Assembly: GCA_031841125.1 (NCBI GenBank)
Contig: CM063110.1
Location: 31,635,214 to 31,699,213 of the forward strand
Source: Acanthococcus lagerstroemiae
Lineage: Eukaryota; Arthropoda; Insecta; Hemiptera; Eriococcidae
DNA: 64,000 bases
Direction of reading: 5' to 3'
Below are positions 13,388-25,100 of the stretch, in pieces (the stretch's first letter is position 1; each line of letters opens with the position of its first letter). The notes beneath the pieces are model-generated. The model worked only from the letters and a program-made list of their open reading frames with translations, searched no databases and was not told the origin of the DNA. A program made the translations under genes and the position numbers.

Positions 13388-13500
13388 AATTCAATAATAC
13401 GTTAACCCTCTTCTAATAATTTACGTTAGTTTTAATAATAGTTAGATTATAGCAGCAAGGCAATAACACTCTCAGTAAATAAAAATAATAATATAATATT
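13388..13500. repeat. AT-rich insert within the array, copy 2
   Basis: Near-identical to 11565-11680 and with the same array units on either side. A block of about 1.8 kb was therefore probably duplicated inside the array after this segment arrived. Confidence 0.85.
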
Positions 13501-13735
13501 ATGGACCCGATGGATTGTCTCCACCCCAATTCCGCAAATCTAATTCTCGATCTTTCAGCCTCTCAAGATTATTCATGGTTAACTTTTTTCGATTCAGATC
13601 TATTGTGGATCCGTTGGGTTGACCCCGACCCCAACTCCGGAAATTGAATTCTCCATTTGGTCGGCTTAAGAAATAATTTTCCGTGAACCCCTGCTTATTT
13701 TTTTGTTCGAAGTCTTTTGAAGAGTCATAAGGTAT

Positions 13736-14448
13736 ATCAGAACAGTGAAATTTGTAGTCGTAATAGTGTTTAACTCACAAATCATTGATTTATGTAGTAT
13801 TTTTATGTTCTTGAATTTCTCTCTAGGGACCATAACTAGAAATTTCAGAAGGGAATGTATACTCAGAAGTCCGAAAAATCGTAAAAAATGGTTACTCGGT
13901 CGATAATGAATTGAAATGGAGTAAAGCCTAAACAAAATTCAATTTTTTGCATGTAATAGGGTATATTTTCCGTATTGTTTTTCATATGTAAAGTAGATAA
14001 ACTCACTTCTGAATAATATTAATACATTTGTTATGACATAACCTGTCATATTTAAAATCCATAATTAGAACTGTGCATGTAGAAAAATGAAGTTTTACTT
14101 GATTTCTTTAGCCTTTGTTTAACATTTCCAATGTGTCTCCCTTGAAACAGTAAACTTGATGTGAAGTCGAAAAAATACATGTTTTGATTAAAACTGCTTT
14201 TTTCTCTCGGACAGTATGAGAACATCTATCTCTATGTATCAACGACTTTACCTGCAGTGGACACTTCTAAATTTGAAATAGTTACAGTATATGCATATAC
14301 TGTAGTTTGACATTTACATAAGGTGTATCTCTGTGTAATGATAATAGGTGCATCCTCATAGAGGTTAACTTTTTTTCCGATGTACATAAAATAAATTCTG
14401 TGTTTCTTTAGTGCAAATTAACCTATATTTCATTAATTCCGGGGGTTG
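13736..14448. other. Anonymous AT-rich DNA
   Basis: Unique-looking sequence between the array and the Helitron-type end. I see no ORF with a recognisable domain. Confidence 0.5.
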
Positions 14449-14482
14449 GCCCGCGAAGCGGGCAGGGGGCGGAGCCCCCTAG
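14449..14482 (+). mobile_element. Helitron-type 3' terminus, double hairpin + CTAG|T
   Basis: Two adjacent perfect hairpins, GCCCGC-gaa-GCGGGC (14449-14463) and GGGGGC-gga-GCCCCC (14465-14479), end in CTAG (14479-14482) followed by T. A terminal hairpin, a CTRR end and insertion before T are the classical Helitron 3' signature. A second copy of the same design ends at 50478. Confidence 0.65.
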
Positions 14483-14610
14483 TAAAGAAAAAAAATTGTA
14501 GGATGATTTTTTCTGTCTCTGGGTTTATTTTGTTAACGTAAGATAATATTTTAGTTCCGTGATTTTTATCCATGTGTTGGAGACAAAACTAAGCAGATGA
14601 CAGGGACAGA

Positions 14611-14611
14611 A

Positions 14612-14654
<43 letters not shown>

Positions 14655-14668
14655 GAGAGTGAGAGAGA
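14611..14668. repeat. (GA)n microsatellite
   Basis: Dinucleotide AG repeat with a few GT interruptions. Confidence 0.95.
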
Positions 14669-14839
14669 TGTGAGGTGAAGAAATTCGAAATGGAGTAGTA
14701 AAATATTTTAACTAGATGTCCACGACTGCGTTGATTCGTTGATATTAATAATTAAAATTAACCTAATTTTGAAGATTGAGCATACGAGTATGGATTAAAT
14801 TAGTTTGATATTTTGGAGATTTGGGACTTTTTGAATATT

Positions 14840-14852
14840 TTTATTATTATTT

Positions 14853-14887
<35 letters not shown>
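14840..14887. repeat. (TTA)n microsatellite
   Basis: Trinucleotide ATT repeat with one TTTC interruption. No retrotransposon coding sequence is visible beside it. Confidence 0.9.
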
Positions 14888-14888
<1 letters not shown>

Positions 14889-16211
14889 CTTTTTCGTATT
14901 TATCCATTTCCATTACTCACGTTTTCGTGTTGAAGTCATGGTAATAACGGAAAAATCTCGTATATCCGAATATTATATTGGCCTTGTGAAAATTGATATT
15001 GCTTACTATGTAAACGGAAATCCGAAAAAAATTTGTTGCAGACAATATTGATATTTTGGGTCGTAAGAAGGTCACCCATAAAAATATTCTTTTAATTTTT
15101 TTTTCTTTTTTTTAGTAATAATTCTTAACCAAATTTTGAGGGCTTCGATTTGTTTTTCAAGGTCTTTGATCTTGGCTTGTGTGTTGGACTACTTACATAT
15201 TGTGTCCAATTTATTAATAAAATGTAAAATTCGCGTAAAATTATCGGCAAAATCATCTCTCTCTTTTTGGAATAAAAAGTAATTAGTTTTTTTTCTTTGT
15301 ATATAAAAAAATTAATTAAATAAATGACAACCGCTTTTGTATTAATAAAGAAAGAAAATTGTGTTTTGCTGCGAAAAAATTTGTCCTTTGACTTGAAAAT
15401 TAAAAAAAATAATTATCTATGACAGAAGAAAGTTTTGCTCTCCTTTCCAGAAAATTTAAAAGAAACCAGTGAGTAAAAATATTGCGCACTATCGCCTCAA
15501 CTGTCTAAGTTCAACCTTGACTTTCATTAGTACCTCTTCTCCAATTTTCCTCGTTTTAAAATTTAAAAAAATTACTTTCGTTTTCGTTAATATTTTTCAA
15601 GTATTTTTTTTTATGAATTAAATTTTTGAACGCGTGCATACTGTTGTTTTTTGGAACTGTCCAAAAACTGTCAGTAGAGACTTCGTCTGGAACCATGTCT
15701 CAACATCTTGGTCTATATCCTCGTTATTAACAACATCTTGGAAAAAAATTTACCGCCCTGAAAATTCTGCTGCTCCATTTATAACCATCCACTGCCTATT
15801 GCCTAATGCCTAGCCCCTCAGAAGCCCGCGAAAAATGTTAGGAAATGATAAATATAAGAACAAATGCAAAAAAAAATTGTACGAAATAATCCAGCTTCCT
15901 AAAATTCAAAAGCAGAAATATGAAAGGCCAAGAGGACTCAGCCCCCCCCCCTACAATAATATTATCGTCTGATAAATTACCAACGATTCAACTAACTCAA
16001 GTTAGGAAACAAAAATTGTACGCAGAGAAAGTAACACGTAGAAATATCAGATACTCTTTTTCTCAGAGTCCGAAAGAGATCTCGACAAGAATAAAATCTT
16101 TTCTCCTTCTTCTGTTTTTTCCGATCCACAAAAGCACTCGTTTCACGCTTCCTCATCTCAAACGAAAAGAAAGACTTAACTAAGAATTAAGGTAGTCATC
16201 TAGTCATGCTG

Positions 16212-16297
16212 TTTCACGACGGTGTGACTGGGAATCCCAGCTTTTCAATGTTAATTTAAATGGAAAGTTGGGTTTTCCCAGTTCCACCGTCGTGAAA
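16212..16297. mobile_element. 86-bp hairpin MITE-like element
   Basis: Arms of about 35 bp (TTTCACGACGGTG...ACTGGGAA.CCCAGCTTT and its complement) flank an AT loop. The ends are perfectly complementary for at least 13 bp. No target duplication is obvious, so calling it mobile is inference from shape. Confidence 0.6.
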
Positions 16298-17085
16298 GGG
16301 TTAAACAATCCTGTAGGAATGTGTCTAAGACATTTCGCAACGCTTAGAAGCAGTATTGTTTGCCATGTGAAATTTCAATCATATACCTATTACTAGAATT
16401 AATGCCACCTTATATGGAAAATTATCGAACATCCAGTATGGAAATTGTGCTTTCGGACGTACCTACTCTATGTTAGAAGTGGAGAAGCAAACGTTCAAAC
16501 TTCGCGGAGCTATTCTCTTCCGGGCTGGAAGTGAGGATATTAATACAGTAGGGCACTATGCGGCGTATTGTTGGCCTTTTCACGTTAATAGATGGCAGCT
16601 TTTCGACGATTCGACAAATAATAAAAAATGTAAATACGTTGAAAATACATCAAAAATTGAATGTTAGTTTTTAATATATACTTTGTAAATTCTGGATTTA
16701 TCATAAACTATAGTCAGGTAGAAATGTAAACAAAAAGATTTGTTTGTACTATCCTTTCATCACTCAAGAACTCTTCACGTCCCGATAAAAAATTTGTCGC
16801 CCCTCTTAACCCTTACACACACCGGAAAATTCACGCTTAGAAACCCTTTTGTAATCCGGGTTACAAGAGGATTACAACAGGACGATTTTTCATCGAGGTG
16901 TTAAGCTGAAATTTTCATGACAAATTCAGCTTTTATACTATAAATGAACTATAAATGAAAATTTTAACTGTTAAAATGTGGTCAAATGTCAGAAAAGCGT
17001 TTAAAAATTAACGCAACCATACGACATCACAGTAACACCAAAATTACCATTAACTTAAAGCGTGTCCAAATTCGAGTTAGACTGA
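16298..17085. other. Anonymous DNA
   Basis: No ORF with a recognisable domain. A short AATCCGGGTTACAAGAGGATT partial palindrome lies near 16853. Confidence 0.5.
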
Positions 17086-17480
17086 AAAATGAATTCAGTG
17101 ACAGCAGAAACCATTTAATATCTCCTTTTGAAGATTATTTTTTCAAAATATCATAATTTTGCCAGCCCCCTCCCCAAATTGGGCACTGGACTAGGAGCCA
17201 AGAAAAGGTGGATCAAATTCTGAGACCTCGAAGCACAATTAGCACAAATTACGATAAAATTTGAGCCACTAATTGCAACCCCCTATCTACATTTGGGGGG
17301 CAACATTTCCCTGCCACCCCGCCAAACTTTTCATTAAAATGTAGACCCACGGGAGGCGGCATAAATTCTGGGACTTCGGAGCACAATTAGCAAACAATAC
17401 GATAAAATTTGTGCCGCCAATTCCAACCCCCACCCAATTTTTTGGGGGTGCCAAAATACAGCCGCAATCAGCCAGTAAAA
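17086..17480 (-). repeat. Dispersed repeat family F, copy 2 (inverted)
   Basis: Reads on the minus strand like 6425-6815, including both subunits with AATTTGTGCTAATTGTGCTT/C and the GCCAGCCCCCTC.CCAAATTGGG segment. It lies about 10.3 kb from copy 1, so the two could pair as a widely spaced inverted repeat. Confidence 0.85.
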
Positions 17481-20149
17481 TAGGGTGCACCTGCTAAGAA
17501 GAGAGGGTATGATTTGAATCAAATGATCGACAAATCACAGGCCGGGTGTCAATTAAAATTGATAAGTAAAAAAAATATGACTTTAGATGACCTTTAGCCA
17601 ATTTTTTAGTAGCTCAAAAGAATGTTTACTCGCTCCGGTCGCTTAGCTACTTTTCTGTTGCCCCTCTACTTTATGTTGCATTTAAAACATCACTCCTATT
17701 CTTCCTGATTCATTCATACTCGCTGGATATTTACTCATTAACTGATATCTGTACAATAAGCTAGTTATTTTGGGAGTAAAATTTTTATAGGTACCTATGA
17801 CTTTAGATGTCTTAGATGCCCTCTTTTCAAAACAGATGACCGGTAAACACCCCTGTGCTTCAAATAATTTATTCAATGATCGGTTAAAAAGTATTTGTCC
17901 ATTCATTTCATGTTCAATTATCTGAATCTTGTGATTCGAATCATTTGTGAAAATCTTTACGATCTTCGAATGTAAATCATTTCTGTTTATCTGTATTAAT
18001 TTAGCCATTTTACAAATGAAAATGGGTAAATAGCAGTGAGAGAGTGAAAAAAGACCATGTGCTGGCTCATTTGGATGAATTTAATAGTCCTTTTCAATTT
18101 ATTAATAGTCGATACAAGTTTTTGTCATTTTGTTAGACGAGCATTTCTTTTTCTTTATCTTTTTCTCTTACAAATTTGTCATAATTCTTATCCTGATCCA
18201 GGTTTTGTCATTTTATATTTTCATGGTTTTGTTTGGTCATGACAAAATTATTTCGTCATTTTGTTTGGTCACTGTGTCAAAATAGCTATGTGCATACTAA
18301 TCAATTTACGGGAATTTCTACACGCAGTCCAGTTCAGTGATGTTATTCTACCAAAGGTTGCATGGAAGTCAATAAGTGCGTTTTGAAGATTTATTAGGAC
18401 CTATTCATATTCTTCCGTTTTTTTTTTTATTTCTTTTTTCAATTTCGAAAATAAATAAATCGTACCAGGTTGAGATCATTTTCCAATCTACTGTGCGGCG
18501 ATTTCCGAGTGAAATTTTAATTTCGGAACCCCGAGCAGACACTATGGACCCAGATGCAGAATGTGATGACATATTCGAAAAGGGACCTAAGAAACCTTTA
18601 CCTCGATTAGGATGCAGAATGGGCGACGAGCATGTCCAGCCGGGAGGGGGGGGGGGAGTAAGTCACTTATCTTCTGCATTTTGGCAAATGTATGTTGTCA
18701 TTCGTTGCTTACGTGATGTAGACAGACCTGAGTCGCAGCAATGAGAGAAAGCAAGATACAAATTCCTTTTTTTTAAGAGTTAACTTACATTTTTTTTTCA
18801 TTTGACTTTGCTTGAAATTTGGAAAATATTCACTTACTTCCCTCGCAAATAGTGTTTTTCTGCCATCAATAAACTGAAAAATGCTCCCCCGTATTCAAAT
18901 CTCGTTACATAGTTAATATTCCGAATCAAGTCAATTTTGCCTCCTTTCAAGAATAAAATTTTGATTCTGAAGAATAAAATCGGAAAAGGTTTTAAGTTAG
19001 CGCCCCCCTCTCCTACAAATAAAAATAAAAAAACTTATGAATTCCGCTTTGATACATCACTGTTGTCTTTATTTGTTAACTGTATGAAAAGAAAAGATAG
19101 AAACGGGGAATCTTCGTCATTAACTGTTTACATAAACTTTTCGTTAAGGGAGAAACAAGGGAAAGGAACCTTCATATCAAATGAAGAAGGTAAAGGGTTT
19201 TAGGTCTTTTTCATTTTTCAATTGATGAGTTAGTTGTTCGATCACTCTTCAGTGATTTGACCATTCACTTCATTAATGAGGTAGGCTCGTATTATTCTAG
19301 AGACTTCAAAACATAACTAACAACTCACTATCAAAGGTTGTCACTACTTAATTATAGGTAAAAGAGTGGCAGTGAACTTTGAACTTCAACTTTCCAAGCC
19401 AACAACTAACTTGACCAAAAACTGAGTTACTCCACGAAAAAAATCAATATCTGCTGCATTATTTAACGTTGAAGTTATAGGAACTAATAGAAAAGTAAAA
19501 TAAAAACAATCCGCGGGGATAGTTGGTATAACATTGGATGAACAGGCTACCAAAGTTACCACCTCGTTCGACTATTTTTGTAAATGAGATATCGTAATGC
19601 CGAGAATAGGAGAAAATGGGAAAGATGGAAGCTAAATTTTGTGGTGGTCAGTGTATAAGACATGCAAATTCTAGACCAAAAATATTTGAAATGACTACGA
19701 GTACATTAAATCGATATTCGTTTTTTTCTTATTATTAGAGGCGGCCCGCGGTTTAAGGAAGGTTAGCAACCACTGCTCTACCCACATTCAGGGAATTTTT
19801 CCTGATGTTCAATCCATTTTGGTTTTCAAATTTTTTCCAGTTATGTTTTTTCTTTCTTCTTCAAAATTTTATAACTCTCTGATCCAAGTTTCTAAAACGT
19901 CGCCTAAAATTATAAATAAAAAACACTGGACAAAACTCGAACTTGATTCGATTTCAGGAGACTTCCACCAACTCAAATACGAAAACTGAGTAGGATTCAT
20001 GGAATACTGTTGACACCTTGAAAGAATAAACCAGGAGTTAGGACAAACATTTTAAAATGGATCCTGAGCCCAGAGCCGGCACAAGTGGGAGCGGAAGTGA
20101 CCCTTCTCAATCGAGAAATTCTGGTGTTCAGTCTGAAAAATTAAATAGT
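17481..20149. other. Anonymous DNA
   Basis: Mostly AT-rich sequence with short ORFs lacking recognised domains. One weak exon candidate at 18544 is listed separately. A minus-strand ORF at 17682-18008 (108 codons) has no motif I can name. Confidence 0.5.
18544..18657 (+). CDS. Weak candidate coding exon, unknown product
   Basis: An ATG at 18544 opens a 38-codon stretch beginning MDPDAECDDIFEKGPKKPL. It ends at a run of G followed by GTAAGT, a perfect 5' splice-donor consensus at 18658. The composition is acidic then basic, with no recognised domain. Against it: the run of eleven G just before the donor, no obvious partner exon, and a frame that stays open upstream without further support. 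I do not recognise the gene. Transcript evidence would decide. Confidence 0.18.
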
Positions 20150-20830
20150 TTTAAATAGTTAGCGACCCAACCTGTTTGTCATAGAAAATTTTGCAACTTT
20201 TTAGTGATTCAGAAAAAAAAAAATCGGGAAGTTGATTTTCTCGGGTTGAGAATATTATGGCCTTTTCAAGATTGAAGTTTTTATTTTCGAGCCGAAATAA
20301 AAGTCAGATATAAATCTAATGCGATACTCATAAATCAATGATTCAAAAAAATCCATAATATTTCGATGGTTCGGTAGATTCTCTCAGAGGTCGAAGTAAT
20401 ATGGTCATTTTTCAAAATTGAAATTATTTAAAATTTAGATCTTGGGACCAATATCGGGGAAGGATCTGAAATCTAATGCAACATTCAAAATCGGCAACCC
20501 AAAGAACCCTCATTTCGAAAAATTGATCGAGTTAAAGTCGCGTGTTCATTTAGCCCCTTTCAAAACTAGAATTTGAACTCCAGGAATTAAATCTGGTATT
20601 GATAAAAAATCTAATGGGCTATTCGTCATTAGCGAAAAAAACCTGATTTCGACACGTTCAGTTTTTCCAGCCAAGTTAATTTTGCTCATTTCAGGCCTAA
20701 AATCTGTCTTTTTAGGCCTTAATCGGGCCAGATCAAATATCGGGTGTGATAGTTGTAATCAGTGACCCAAGATATCACGATTTTGATATAATACCCTCTC
20801 ATTTGAAATTTTAAGTTGATGGTACGAGAG
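20150..20830. repeat. Degenerate tandem repeat, ~140-160-bp units
   Basis: The phrase AAATCTAATGSRNNATTC recurs at about 20312, 20470 and 20607. It is followed each time by a CGAC/CCCAA-like stretch and then a TTTCAAA.T.GAA segment. Divergence is high. Confidence 0.5.
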
Positions 20831-21152
20831 AAATACTGCGTGTAGAGCAATTCGAAAAAGCAGAATTATCAAAATCAATGAATTTGAGTCGGCAAGATTC
20901 CTGAATTATGAGAGGACCGGACATTGAGAACCACCCGGGCACAAAGAAAATTCGTTTTGGTGGTTTAGTAATTATGATGAAAAGTTGGTAACACTGCTGT
21001 TCGGTAGAGCTTCAGTCTAATCACACTTTGCAAGAAAAAAAATGATACAAACTTTTTTTTTTTCTTCAAATTACTTAACGTGATTTTGGGTAAAAAAATT
21101 CTAGAAACGCAAAAATCAGAATTGAAATGATTTCTTACCTGTTACAGTTAAA

Positions 21153-21410
21153 GTGATGGTTCTTTTTCCTATCGAAGCGAAATTTTGTCTAGTTTTCGTT
21201 TCTGTATTTACTTTATTCGTATCCAACGTAACACCAATATTTTTAATTAAATTGTTTGGAAGTCATTTTAGAGAAAAAGGAACCGGGCATAAGGAACAAA
21301 ACATTCGCTTGTTATCGCAGTGCATTCTATGTTTGAAATGGACACACGAGGGGTGCTCTGAATTTGATGGAATAGGCTCCTACATATGCGACTTCTGCGT
21401 AACTTCTTAA
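21153..21410 (+). CDS. ORF with PHD-like zinc-finger tail (possible terminal exon)
   Basis: The last ~35 codons read CILCLKWTHEGCSEF, then SYICDFC: a C-x2-C...W-x-H-x2-C...C-x2-C arrangement typical of PHD-type fingers. Such fingers are often found at the C-terminus of insect transposase-derived proteins and in chromatin proteins. The upstream 40 codons are hydrophobic and may be intronic; TTTTAG just before AGAAAAAGGAACC (near 21270) could be a 3' splice acceptor, which would make the true exon start there. The stop is followed within about 20 bp by AATAAA-type signals, consistent with a gene end. It could be a host gene's last exon or a transposase fragment. Only the zinc-ligand pattern is seen directly. 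Confidence 0.35.
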   Translation: MMVLFPIEAKFCLVFVSVFTLFVSNVTPIFLIKLFGSHFREKGTGHKEQNIRLLSQCILCLKWTHEGCSEFDGIGSYICDFCVTS

Positions 21411-21484
21411 AATTATTTTTTACATAATAAATAAACTTTTTTCGTAGTAGCTTCTTAAAATTATTTTTTACGTAATAAATAAAT
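21403..21484. repeat. 48-bp tandem duplication carrying AATAAA signals
   Basis: CTTCTTAAAATTATTTTTTA followed by an AATAAATAAA-type run occurs at 21403 and again at 21451. The duplication covers the stop-codon region and poly(A)-like signal of the preceding ORF. Confidence 0.8.
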
Positions 21485-21781
21485 AGACTCTTTCCGATTT
21501 TTACTTGGTGGTTTTCCTTTTGCCCAAATGCCTAATTCCTTTGCTCTTTTTTTTTCCTGGAAAGTGTAAAGTGAAGGGGCTTGGGAAAATTAAAAAAAAA
21601 AGTTCTTTACAACGTTTAAAAAAAATATTTAAAGCTCATATCTGAAAACAAAAGGGTTTATTCCTTAAATCAAAGTAATTTCCAGGCGATTCCCGCGAAT
21701 ATTTTGTTCCAAATTTGAGTTCAAATTTAAATGGTTCCCAATGCCCCATCCTCCTCTACAGCTAATAACATATTGTTTTCT

Positions 21782-22139
21782 CAGGGTGTCTACTGGATTT
21801 AAGAAACCAAAATATCCTGACTTTTCATGACTATCATGGTGGGATATAAAAAGGAAGTGAAGTGGAAAGGGGGGGGAACTCGTTACTTCGCGCCTCACCG
21901 GGGGCTCAATACAGAGCGCGCTGAACTTCCAAAATTCACCCAATATTTTTTTCTCATTAAATGAATAAAACTTACTGATTTTTTTTTTTTTGGTAATGGA
22001 AATACTGTGAACTATGTCATGATGAAACATCATGACTTTTTCGAGTTTTGGTTGAAACATCATGACTTTTCATGATTTTCATGACAATTTTATGAAATCA
22101 TACGACTTTCCATGACTTTTCAGGCCAACAGATACTCTG
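21782..22139. mobile_element. hAT-like MITE with CATGACTTTT repeats
   Basis: The left end CAGGGTGTCTACTGG and right end (reverse complement CAGAGTATCTGTTGG) form an imperfect TIR. The right third is filled with reiterated CATGACTTTTCATGA-like words. Flanks give only an imperfect 8-bp duplication, so the boundaries are approximate. Confidence 0.5.
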
Positions 22140-25100
22140 ATTTCTAATACTCTGCACGCCCTCTGGAAAACGAAAAAATGGAAACTACGAAGATCTCAAA
22201 ATTACGGTGAACACTGACCCTATTTACAGTATGAATTTTCTAAATTTTCTCTCTATTGACACATTTTGGCACTTTCGAAAACATTATCAATTTTTTGACA
22301 TTAGTCTTTGGACGTTTTCCCACTAATTTTTTTCAAACCAACATGAAACCAACGGAGGACATACATTACAATCGGTAAGAATTTCAAATTTTTAGAAAAA
22401 TTGCAAGTCCAGAGTGAAAGAAATGAATCGAGTCAATTTTGTCGCTCACGTGTACGAGTAGAAATCGTTGAAGTCATGGGCCTTCTTCAAGCAAAGTCGA
22501 TTTCGCCGTGACATAAATATAGCCCCCCCCCCCTACTATATCTTATAAGTTTTTTTCTTTATTTGTTCATTTAACGGAAATTGAACATGGTTAAAATATA
22601 CCTACTTTTTATTCTATGATTTCACCCCCCCCCCCCGTCCGAAGGAATGAGTAGTTACGCTACTGTGCGGGATCTGAATGATGAAATTTTAATTCTGAGA
22701 CCACAAGAAGCCGGATTGAGAATCTGATTTGATTTTTCAAATCAGTAACATAAGAAATTCGTAATCAACAGTTACTTCAGTATTATCCATTCAAAATTAG
22801 AACGTGGTGCTAATATGTTCAGCCCCTCCCCAAACGATACAAGATCATCTTACTTGAAGATCATTCGCATCCCGGGTTAAACTGAGCTTGGTTCAAGAAA
22901 TGATCAATAATGAGCTCTGTGTGTATTATTTTTTACATTAGGTACGAAGGAAAAATTCCCAACAATTAATTAAGAACACATAGCGGGACATACGTAAACA
23001 AAAAATTGGAGAACCATCGCTTTACATAGTTCCTGCATATTGGTGGAAAAGGTGTCCCCTTTTTCGAACAAGAAATTCGGAGACACTGTCTTCCAAAAAA
23101 ACCAAAAAAAAACCAGTTGAATTGTTGAATTGACCACAAGGAATATTTATAATTTCTAATCTCCGTCTCCAAGTCTGTATATACTTTTCTTGGGTCCAGA
23201 AGGGCCACGTACGTTTTTTAAAAACAATGTTAATCAAGGGTAAGTACCGTGGCAATTTATCGCATAGCATATTCTGCTGTAATAAATAATACAGGATTTC
23301 TATTTTGAGTTATTAGAACTGAGAGTTATAGGGTTTCTGAAAAACGGAATTGTTATTCCGATCTTGAAAAACTGTGTGCTTTCACTCAAACAACCGACCG
23401 GCTAAATAACGATAGATATACCCTTCTCAGCAATCAGTACCAGCAGTGATACTCGGGATGAGAAACGCGCTTTTCTCACGTAACTTATAGTTTAATTAAT
23501 TCTACGCGTAAAGGGACTTTTAGGTTTAAATAGAGTCAACACTAGCTTCATATAAAATCGCATCCATTTTGAACACTTTTGGAATCCAATATAACTCTGA
23601 ATCGCATGTTCGAACTACAAAACAGCGAGTTACCAGAATGGTGTTTTTGAAAATGAACACGAGAGCCTCTACATTCCAACTTCACTACGAGTCATATCGC
23701 GAGAATGGAACCAAATATTTCAACACGGTCAACGAATTTCAGCAGACTAATGTTTGCTAAGTATACTTTAAACTATACTGAAATTCAGAAATCGTTAAAT
23801 TCAGTTTTGGAATAAAAAACGGCCGTATCTCGGAAACTAGAAACATCTAACAGGGCCCTTTACGCGCAGAAGAACACCATTTGTAGGACAGTCATCATTT
23901 TCAACAGAAGATATTTAAAAGTTCGTACTTGAAAAATATCTGAATCCTACATCCGATGAGATCTCGTATATAGATTTCACGAAAACTGGAAATCAGCGTC
24001 ACCTCTGCGACGAAAACATTTTACGAAAACCGGAAATCAGCGTCCCCTGCGACCAAAATATTAAGTTATAATACAACAGAGACATTCGTGAAAAATTTGT
24101 AATAAAATACACGTTAACTTAATAAACGATCGATTTCCTCATAACGGTAATTGAAGTAATGCAAAAAAATCAAGAACCCTATCTATCTAATTTAACGTTT
24201 TTTCACGACACACGAATCTAAAGATTATAATAGAATTCTCCGGTGAAGTCAAAGCAAAAATGGCATGCCAAGGTCAATATCAACTACAAAATAATGGACT
24301 TTACATCAAATTTCTAATAGTAATGTCATGTCGAAACTGTGAGTTATTTCGTTTCATGCGGTCAACTTTTCAGCTTTCGAACCTCATTATATCTGTTTCA
24401 TAAACATCACAAACCGGCTGGCAGAGGGAGACAAATTGATAATAAGCCCAATGCACTATTCGCGGAATCGACAAGGAAACAAATTATTCGCCGAAAAAGT
24501 CAAGATTCGCGAATAACGACGAATGACCTTTCTTACCTGCTACGTTTATTCGTCGCACGAATCTGCATTATCGAAATATATTAATTTCTTTTGATTAGGT
24601 ATTCGTCTAAAAATCGCTCGTCGAACGGACAGTATAAACATCGTTTCGGCGAAAAACCGTTTCGTGATTGCGAATCACACCCACAGCTTCTGTTTTCGCT
24701 TCCTTAGCACACGGCCGCTATTCGAAACAATCCGAAATAATAGTAACATTAGCCAACCGAGAAATTTGAGCGGCACTGATTCCAAACTAGTTTGATTTTT
24801 GAGCGTAAACTAACGCGCACGACAATTTCACCAAGTCAGTTAAAATACATATACTCGAAAACTTACATACGAGGTACATCAGCTGTCGGCTTCGCTGTGT
24901 AGAAAGTCTTCTATGGATTACGCTGGAGTATCTGATACAACAATACGTTCGTTGAATGAGATGCATTTCTTCGTAATACCACAAGACAGAATAATTTAGA
25001 TTCCGAGTCTGCACAGAAATACAGTTGGTACCAATTTAATTATTTCATCAGAAAATCGGATAACAATGCACTGAATACTGACGCGTAAAACCCGGTGATG

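Larger units (their letters stand above)
10360..13735. repeat. 3.4-kb degenerate tandem array, ~105-125-bp units
   Basis: About thirty loosely conserved units follow one pattern: GTGGACCCGAGGGGTGGA, then CCCCAACTCCGGAAAT, then CTAATTCTCGATTTTTC, then GGCCTT.AAAA, then TTTTCCGTGAACCCCTTATT, then GATCGAAATC. Unit length and sequence vary a lot. A second, larger scale is visible: the block near 11465-11790 recurs near 13285-13720. Many short ORFs across the array are products of the repeat. There are no coding motifs. It sits between the RTE remnant and the Helitron-type 3' end. Confidence 0.9.
14484..16211. other. Anonymous AT-rich DNA with microsatellites
   Basis: Apart from the two microsatellites listed separately, a diverged copy of the 8365-8430 stretch lies near 15390-15440 and a C run near 15943. 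No supported gene. Confidence 0.5.

Noticed and set aside
20057..20158. 33-codon ORF starting MDPEPRAGTSGSGSDPSQSR with a good ATG context
   Set aside because: It is short, has no splice donor at its end and is followed by a degenerate repeat. Serine/glycine-rich composition alone is not evidence.
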